Below are positions 6,151 through 10,086 of a stretch of DNA of 10,086 nt, piece after piece; the first letter of the stretch is position 1, and each line of letters starts with the position of its first letter. Below the pieces are notes generated by a model that saw only the letters and a program-made list of their open reading frames with translations, searched no databases and was not told the origin of the DNA. The translations under genes were made by a program, and so were the position numbers. This DNA comes from Clostridia bacterium. Lineage in GTDB: Bacteria; Bacillota; Clostridia; Oscillospirales; RGIG577. The DNA is taken from assembly GCA_017419325.1 (NCBI GenBank), contig JAFOLN010000027.1:1-10086 (forward strand). The letters run 5' to 3'.

Positions 6151-6161
6151 TGAAGTATAAA
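6133..6161 (+). promoter_or_regulatory. SigA promoter of the zinc-ribbon gene
   Basis: TTGAAA (6133-6138) and TATAAA (6156-6161) are each one base from consensus with an exact 17-base spacer. Predicted start near 6168, about 20 bases before the ATG, leaves room for the GAGG site at 6175-6178. The -35 lies within the T-loop of the tRNA-like element. Confidence 0.65.
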
Positions 6162-6187
6162 CATATTTTTGAAGCGAGGTAAAACTA

Positions 6188-6481
6188 ATGTACACTGACA
6201 AGACACTGGTATGCAAGGAATGCGGAGAAGAATTCGTATTCACTGCAGGCGAACAGGAATTTTATGCTGAAAAGGGATTCCAGAACGAGCCCCAGAGATG
6301 CAAGACCTGCCGCCAGAATCGCAAGAATGCTGCTAAGCCTGACAGGGAGTATCACACTGCGATATGCGCTGCATGCGGAAAAGAAGCCAGAGTTCCTTTC
6401 AAGCCGAGAAACGACAGACCCATCTATTGCAGCGAATGCTTCCAGAAGCAGAAGGATGCTGAAGCGGCTGAAAAAGCGTAA
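6188..6481 (+). CDS. Small zinc-ribbon protein with two CxxC pairs twice (CXXC-20-CXXC type)
   Basis: The 97-residue protein contains two treble-type zinc ribbons. The first has C9xxC12 and C38xxC41 around EEFVFTAGEQEFYAEKGF, typical of the zinc-ribbon family annotated as probable zinc-ribbon domain. The second has C60xxC63 and C81xxC84 around GKEARVPFKPRNDRPIYC, the CXXC-20-CXXC motif. Eight cysteines thus suit two zinc ions. The function of the family is unknown; nucleic-acid or protein binding is a guess. The C-terminus (KQKDAEAAEKA) is a charged helix. ATG 6188 follows GCGAGGT. Codon use differs from its neighbours (AAG, GAA, TTC, AAC and CTG rather than ATA, CTT, GCG), which suggests high expression. 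It is monocistronic, with its own promoter and terminator. Confidence 0.85.
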   Translation: MYTDKTLVCKECGEEFVFTAGEQEFYAEKGFQNEPQRCKTCRQNRKNAAKPDREYHTAICAACGKEARVPFKPRNDRPIYCSECFQKQKDAEAAEKA

Positions 6482-6514
6482 ACTCGTCCGAACGATATAA
6501 TATATCCGGACATA

Positions 6515-6547
6515 GGGGCGCCTTAAGAAATTAAGCGCCTCTTTTTT
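6515..6547 (+). terminator. Rho-independent terminator of the zinc-ribbon gene
   Basis: GGGGCGCCTTAA pairs with TTAAGCGCCTC around a GAAA loop, with one bulged C, followed by six T (6542-6547). A second bulged hairpin (GTCCG/CGGAC, 6486-6511) lies between the stop codon and this terminator. Confidence 0.85.
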
Positions 6548-6553
6548 GCATTG

Positions 6554-6574
6554 AAAGAAAGTTAAACTTTCTTT
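6554..6574. repeat. 21-base perfect inverted repeat upstream of the DUF1858 gene
   Basis: AAAGAAAGTT (6554-6563) and AACTTTCTTT (6565-6574) are exact complements around a single central A. It lies just upstream of the promoter at 6586-6614 and has the size and symmetry of a dimeric-regulator operator. With almost no loop it is a poor RNA hairpin. Confidence 0.6.
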
Positions 6575-6579
6575 ACTAA

Positions 6580-6614
6580 AACCGCTTGCCAACGCGGTTA
6601 AAAAGGTATATGAT
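6580..6614 (+). promoter_or_regulatory. SigA promoter of the DUF1858 gene with overlapping inverted repeat
   Basis: TTGCCA (6586-6591) and TATGAT (6609-6614) are separated by exactly 17 bases. The -35 box sits in the centre of an inverted repeat, AACCGC (6580-6585) and GCGGTT (6594-6599). A protein bound there would block RNA polymerase, so repression is the natural reading (inference). Confidence 0.6.
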
Positions 6615-6654
6615 ATTATCAAATAAAAAAATATATTATCGGAGGAACAAGACA

Positions 6655-6864
6655 ATGGAATACGTTGTAACGAAAAAGAATACGATAGAAGACGTTCTGG
6701 CAATGGACAGAGGCACGGCGAAGTATTTCCTTGAAATAGGCATGCACTGCCTTGGCTGCCCCATGTCGCGCAGAGAGACGATAGAGCAGGCCTGCATGGC
6801 GCACGGTACCGACGCAGACGAGCTTATAGAGAACCTTAACGAGTATTTAGCATCTCTCAACTGA
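6655..6864 (+). CDS. DUF1858 redox-disulfide domain protein (CLGC motif)
   Basis: The 69-residue protein starts at ATG 6655, nine bases after GGAGG (6641-6645); an in-frame upstream start at 6586 is excluded because it would lie in the promoter. The whole protein is one DUF1858 domain: helix TIEDVLAMDRGTAKYFLEIG, then MHCLGCPMSRRETIEQACMA with the C32xxC35 pair, and a C-terminal helix ELIENLNEYLASLN. The family, also described as a hybrid-cluster-protein-associated disulfide domain, resembles the N-terminal part of ScdA/RIC proteins and is thought to have a redox or metal-cluster role; no partner such as a hybrid cluster protein lies nearby. The gene has its own promoter, two inverted repeats upstream and a terminator downstream, so it is a regulated single-gene unit. 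Confidence 0.88.
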   Translation: MEYVVTKKNTIEDVLAMDRGTAKYFLEIGMHCLGCPMSRRETIEQACMAHGTDADELIENLNEYLASLN

Positions 6865-6885
6865 TCACGCATTTCACTAAGTAAG

Positions 6886-6913
6886 AAGCTGCCGCATTTT
6901 CGGTGGCTTTTTT
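6886..6913 (+). terminator. Rho-independent terminator of the DUF1858 gene
   Basis: AAGCTGCCG pairs with CGGTGGCTT (two G-U pairs in the stem) around a 6-base loop, followed by further T residues to 6913. It ends 8 bases before the trmK ribosome binding site; I see no separate promoter between, so trmK may depend partly on read-through. Confidence 0.75.
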
Positions 6914-6933
6914 CTTAATACGGAGGATAAACT

Positions 6934-7635
6934 ATGAACGGGGCGCCCACCCTTACCGAACGCCTTAAGACTGTTTTCGACATGGCGCCCGCCGCCGCGT
7001 CGGCCGCCGACATCGGCTGCGACCACGCGCAGCTTGCGATAAACCTTTATGTGCGGGGGAAGGCCGAAAGAGTGTACGCAAGCGACATACGCCCGGGGCC
7101 CCTTTCCTCGGCGCGGGAAAATATTCGGCGCTTCGGCTGCGAGGGCGCCATAGAAACGGTGCTTGCCCCGGGGCTTGACGGCGTGATTGACGCGGGCGTG
7201 GAGGTTTACATAATCGCGGGGATGGGCGGCGAGACCGTCGCGGCCATCCTTGACGCGCATAAGGCGCGCTTTACGGGGCGCGAGACCTTCGTGCTTCAGC
7301 CCCAGTCGTCGGTGGAGGACTTAAGGCGGTACCTATACGAAAACGGATTTTTAATAGAAGACGAACGCCTCGCCGCCGAGGGCGAGCGCATATACTGCGC
7401 GATGCGCGCCCGTTTTACGGGGGAGCGGCGCGAGTGCGAAGAGGTATATTATTATATAGGAAAGCGTCTTGCGGAAAACGGCGATCCGCTCCTTTTAAGG
7501 CTCATAGAAAAAAGGACGCGGGAGCATGAAAAAATAAGGGCGGGGCTCATCCGCTCGGGACAGAGGGAAAGAGCCGCCGAAATCGAGAGACTTACAGACG
7601 CAATGAAAAGGCTTAAAAAGGAGATAAAAAAGTGA
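6934..7635 (+). CDS. trmK: tRNA (adenine(22)-N1)-methyltransferase TrmK
   Basis: TrmK (YqfN in B. subtilis) transfers a methyl group from S-adenosylmethionine to N1 of A22 in the D-arm of certain tRNAs. The 233-residue protein has the family length. Its Rossmann-type domain shows the SAM loop ADIGCDHAQLA (residues 25-35), ASDIRPGPL (49-57) for the acidic ribose contact, the catalytic-site loop GMGGE (96-100) and LQPQ (121-124). The C-terminal 50 residues are charged and helical, as in the coiled-coil part of TrmK. ATG 6934 follows GGAGG (6922-6926) with seven bases between. Its stop overlaps the start of nif3 by three bases (GTGA), so the two are translationally coupled. In many Firmicutes the pair follows the gene for SigA; here it follows a DUF1858 gene. 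Confidence 0.95.
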   Translation: MNGAPTLTERLKTVFDMAPAAASAADIGCDHAQLAINLYVRGKAERVYASDIRPGPLSSARENIRRFGCEGAIETVLAPGLDGVIDAGVEVYIIAGMGGETVAAILDAHKARFTGRETFVLQPQSSVEDLRRYLYENGFLIEDERLAAEGERIYCAMRARFTGERRECEEVYYYIGKRLAENGDPLLLRLIEKRTREHEKIRAGLIRSGQRERAAEIERLTDAMKRLKKEIKK

Positions 7636-8723
7636 AGGCAAGCGAAATCTATGCGAAGCTTTGCGAACATATGCCCATAAGGCTCAAGGAGGACTGGGAC
7701 AACTCGGGCTTCCTTCTGGGCGACACGAAAAAGGAGGTAAGCCGAGTGCTCGTCACTCTTGACGTGACGGCCGACGCGGCGCGGGAGGCCGTGGAGGGGA
7801 AATTTGACCTCATCGTTTCCCACCATCCGCTCATTTTCTCGCCCGTAAAGAGCATAACCGACAAGGACCCGCTTTCGCGGATTTTAATGATGCTCATAAA
7901 GAACGACGTGGCCGTCATCTCCATGCACACGAATTACGATTCGGCGCGCACGGGCGTGGGCGATGTGCTTGCGCGCACACTCGGGCTTAAGAATACGCGG
8001 GTGTTCGGCGCGTCGCGCACGGATACGTATATGAAGCTCTGCGTTTTTGTGCCCCGGGAGGACAAGGCGCGCCTCTCCGACGTTCTCTTTGCCCACGGCG
8101 CGGGCGTTCTGGGCGACTACGGCGAATGCTCGTTCTCAACGGACGGCACTGGCACGTTCCTTCCCATGGACGGCGCGCACCCCTACATAGGCACGGTGGG
8201 AAAGCGCGAGGAGGCGGCCGAGGCAAAGCTTGAGGTGATAATACCGAAAATAAGGGCGGGGGAGATAATTTCCGCTATGCGGGAGGCTCATCCCTACGAG
8301 GAGCCGGCCTTCGACCTTTATGACATCGAATATCCGAAGGAGGAGTTCGGCTACGGCAAGGTGGGCGACATTGATGAGATGGACTTTCTCGATTTTGCGC
8401 GCCTCGTAAAGGAGCGGCTCTCCTGCGACGCCGTAAGATACGTCCGAAGCTGCGATAAGGTGCGCCGCGTCGCCGTGGGCGGCGGTTCGTGCGCGTTCCT
8501 CATCCCCGAGGCGCAGGCGGAGGGCGCTGACGTGTTCGTAACGGGCGACGCGAAGTATCACGAGATGCTCGACGCGAAGGAGAGCGGCATGTCCGTCATC
8601 GCGGCAGGCCATTTTCAGACGGAGGATATCGCAATGGAGCCGATGGCGGAGCTTATAAGGAGCTTCGGCAGCCTTTACGTTAAAAAGAGCGAAACGCACA
8701 GGGCGTGCGAGCAGTATTTATAA
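7632..8723 (+). CDS. Nif3-like dinuclear metal-centre protein (YqfO type)
   Basis: The 363-residue length is that of the YqfO subgroup, in which the Nif3 fold is split by a PII/CutA-like domain. The metal-binding pattern is complete: LIVSHHPLIF (H64, H65), SMHTNYDS (H99, D103) and near the C-terminus AGHFQTE (H327, E331). The opening DNSGFLLGD (23-31) is also conserved. The inserted domain runs from about 132 to 235 and ends in REAHPYEEPAFDLYDI, diagnostic for the family. Homologues are toroidal hexamers; some are annotated as GTP cyclohydrolase 1 type 2, but that activity is not established and I do not assign it. The start is GTG at 7632, eight bases after GGAG and overlapping the trmK stop. 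ATG is not available in a better position. Co-transcription with trmK is the rule in Firmicutes. Confidence 0.95.
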   Translation: MKASEIYAKLCEHMPIRLKEDWDNSGFLLGDTKKEVSRVLVTLDVTADAAREAVEGKFDLIVSHHPLIFSPVKSITDKDPLSRILMMLIKNDVAVISMHTNYDSARTGVGDVLARTLGLKNTRVFGASRTDTYMKLCVFVPREDKARLSDVLFAHGAGVLGDYGECSFSTDGTGTFLPMDGAHPYIGTVGKREEAAEAKLEVIIPKIRAGEIISAMREAHPYEEPAFDLYDIEYPKEEFGYGKVGDIDEMDFLDFARLVKERLSCDAVRYVRSCDKVRRVAVGGGSCAFLIPEAQAEGADVFVTGDAKYHEMLDAKESGMSVIAAGHFQTEDIAMEPMAELIRSFGSLYVKKSETHRACEQYL

Positions 8724-8737
8724 AACGGGGGATAAAA

Positions 8738-10086
8738 ATGAAAAAGAAGATAATTTCGCTTGCGCTTGCGGCGCTAATGCTGTTTTTACTCATCGTTCCC
8801 ATGGGAGCCATGGCCGGCGCGGCGTCATACGGGCGCGTACCGATTTACATAGGCTTTGCGGACATCGACTACATGGCGGAGCAGATACTGAAGGAGATAC
8901 CCACCGAGGGCAAAACGTCCGAGGAGCAGATTCGCGCCGTGTATGACTGGATACAGAAGAACTGCAAACGCGACGGCGCGGGCGACAAATATTATTTCGA
9001 CGAGGACGCAATAGAGCCCGCCGTTGAGACGTACTACAACGACATGGTCAAAAAGCTTGACCGCGGCGAGGCGGTAATAAGACCCGACCTTGAGAGCGAG
9101 TATATGCCGGAAAACATTACGGGCTATTCCATGTCATATGACTCGCGGGCATACGTTGCGAACTTCGCGTATGAAATGATGCTCACGCGCACGGGCAACT
9201 GCGCCCACTTCAGCGCGCTGTTTACCGTCCTTTTGGGTCATCTGGGCTATGACTGCCGCCTTATCGACGGCGAGTTCATAAACGGCGACGGCTCAAGCGT
9301 TGAGCATAAATGGAATTACGTGCTCGTAGGCGACAGGTATTACTGGTTCGACATAAGGATGGATCACGCGAACTACACGCGCACGGGCAATCTTAGCTAT
9401 CAGTACTTTATGATAGAGGACACGAACGCATGGTCAAAGCAGCACCGCTTCGACCATACATACGCGGACGCGTTGAAGGCGCATACCGCCGACGTGACGT
9501 CGCTCTATGAGGAGCTTTCCGTGCCCGCGAACCTTGAGCCGTGGGAAAGATGCAGCGAATGGGCGAAGGGCTACATGAAGAACGCCTATGACGCGGGCCT
9601 TATACCCGATGTGCTTTCCGGGCAGGACCTTACGGAGAATATAACGAGAGCGGAGTTTGCTGCGGTCTCCGTAAAGCTCTATGAAAAGCTTACGGGCAAG
9701 ACGGCCCCCGCGGCGGGAGCAAATCCGTTTACCGATACAAGTGACGAGAACGTACTTAAGGCATATTCGCTCGGCATAGTAAACGGCATGGGCGGCGGCC
9801 TGTTTGCCCCGCAGAGCACCCTGAGCCGCGAGCAGGCGGCAACGATGCTGGGCCGCGTGTACGAGCTTTATTCGCTGGGCGAGGTAAAGACGGGCGAAAG
9901 CCTTGAAAGCGCGGGAGCAGCGACGTTCGCCGACGACGCGGCAATCGGCGCGTGGGCGAAGAATTATATATACTTCTTCGTCGGCAAAGGCGTAATAAAC
10001 GGCGTGGGCAACAACATGTTCGCACCCCTCTCCTCCATGACGAGGGAGGCGGCATTGAAGATTGCCGTTGAAACGGCGGCGCAATA
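8738..10086 (+). CDS. Exported transglutaminase-like protein with SLH domains, 3' end beyond the window
   Basis: The frame is open from ATG 8738 (GGGGG six bases upstream, 14 bases after nif3) to the right edge, giving 449 residues. Residues 1-26 are a signal peptide (MKKKIISLALAALMLFLL, cleavage near AMA-GA). Residues 50-215 form a transglutaminase-like domain: EEQIRAVYDWIQKNC, then TGNCAHFSALF with the likely nucleophile C155, VEHKWNYV with H190 and YYWFDIRMDH with D205, a complete Cys-His-Asp triad. Three S-layer homology repeats follow, at about 269-315 (ending TRAEFAAVSVKLYE), 329-380 (NPFTDTS to LSREQAATMLGRVYELY) and 396-449 (TFADDAA to MTREAALKIAVETAA). The layout indicates an enzyme, probably a protease or amidase-like protein, bound non-covalently to the cell wall. 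The substrate is unknown. The short gap to nif3 and lack of a terminator suggest the same transcript. Confidence 0.9.
   Translation, partial: MKKKIISLALAALMLFLLIVPMGAMAGAASYGRVPIYIGFADIDYMAEQILKEIPTEGKTSEEQIRAVYDWIQKNCKRDGAGDKYYFDEDAIEPAVETYYNDMVKKLDRGEAVIRPDLESEYMPENITGYSMSYDSRAYVANFAYEMMLTRTGNCAHFSALFTVLLGHLGYDCRLIDGEFINGDGSSVEHKWNYVLVGDRYYWFDIRMDHANYTRTGNLSYQYFMIEDTNAWSKQHRFDHTYADALKAHTADVTSLYEELSVPANLEPWERCSEWAKGYMKNAYDAGLIPDVLSGQDLTENITRAEFAAVSVKLYEKLTGKTAPAAGANPFTDTSDENVLKAYSLGIVNGMGGGLFAPQSTLSREQAATMLGRVYELYSLGEVKTGESLESAGAATFADDAAIGAWAKNYIYFFVGKGVINGVGNNMFAPLSSMTREAALKIAVETAAQ

Noticed and set aside
6586..6864. Longer 92-residue version of the DUF1858 protein
   Set aside because: The added residues would be encoded by the promoter region, and the domain starts at the internal ATG 6655 with GGAGG upstream.
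8136..8699. 187-residue open frame on the minus strand
   Set aside because: It is antisense to nif3, which has all its metal-ligand motifs in the plus-strand frame.
9434..10084. 216-residue open frame on the minus strand
   Set aside because: It is antisense to the SLH repeats, rich in Arg and Cys as expected from GC-rich complementary codons, and lacks a plausible start signal.
1..10086. CRISPR array, insertion sequence or prophage
   Set aside because: I found no regularly spaced direct repeats, no transposase or integrase motifs and no flanking inverted repeats of an insertion element.

Overview
The window looks like chromosomal DNA from a Gram-positive, probably spore-forming member of the Bacillota (class Clostridia). 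The evidence is a SigH/Spo0H-type sigma factor, the trmK-nif3 gene pair typical of Firmicutes, a surface protein with SLH domains, strong AGGAGG-like ribosome binding sites and near-consensus vegetative promoters. Coding DNA is fairly GC-rich, with heavy use of ATA, GCG, CTT and GAG codons. The intergenic DNA is strongly AT-rich. A Clostridia assignment below class level is not supported by the sequence alone. I see no CRISPR array, transposase, integrase or prophage gene.

Layout: (1) positions 1-759, the 3' part of a membrane-anchored DUF218 (SanA/YdcF-like) protein, convergent with (2) 756-3248 (minus), an 830-residue MalT-like ATPase regulator with a LuxR-type HTH and its own promoter. (3) 3412-3689 (minus), a two-gene threonine tRNA operon (GGT then CGT anticodons) with a perfect consensus promoter, a strong spacer hairpin and a terminator. 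(4) 3801-4808 (minus), a secreted DUF6273 protein, and 4924-5154 (minus), an unrecognised 76-residue protein. (5) 5399-6040 (plus), a SigH-like sigma factor divergent from the previous block, behind a consensus promoter. (6) 6088-6481, a degenerate tRNA-like cloverleaf whose T-loop supplies the -35 box of a small zinc-ribbon gene. (7) 6655-6864, a DUF1858 CxxC protein behind two inverted repeats. (8) 6934-10086, a tight operon of trmK, nif3/yqfO and an exported transglutaminase-like protein with three SLH domains that runs off the right edge.

Most genes are chromosomal housekeeping or cell-envelope genes and the window does not contain an obvious new defence or biosynthetic system. The points that deserve attention are small-scale: a 28-bp perfect palindrome in the DUF218 gene that is well placed to terminate the convergent regulator transcript, the tRNA-like element that overlaps a promoter, the inverted repeats in front of the DUF1858 and DUF6273 genes, and a surface transglutaminase-like gene attached to a tRNA-modification operon.
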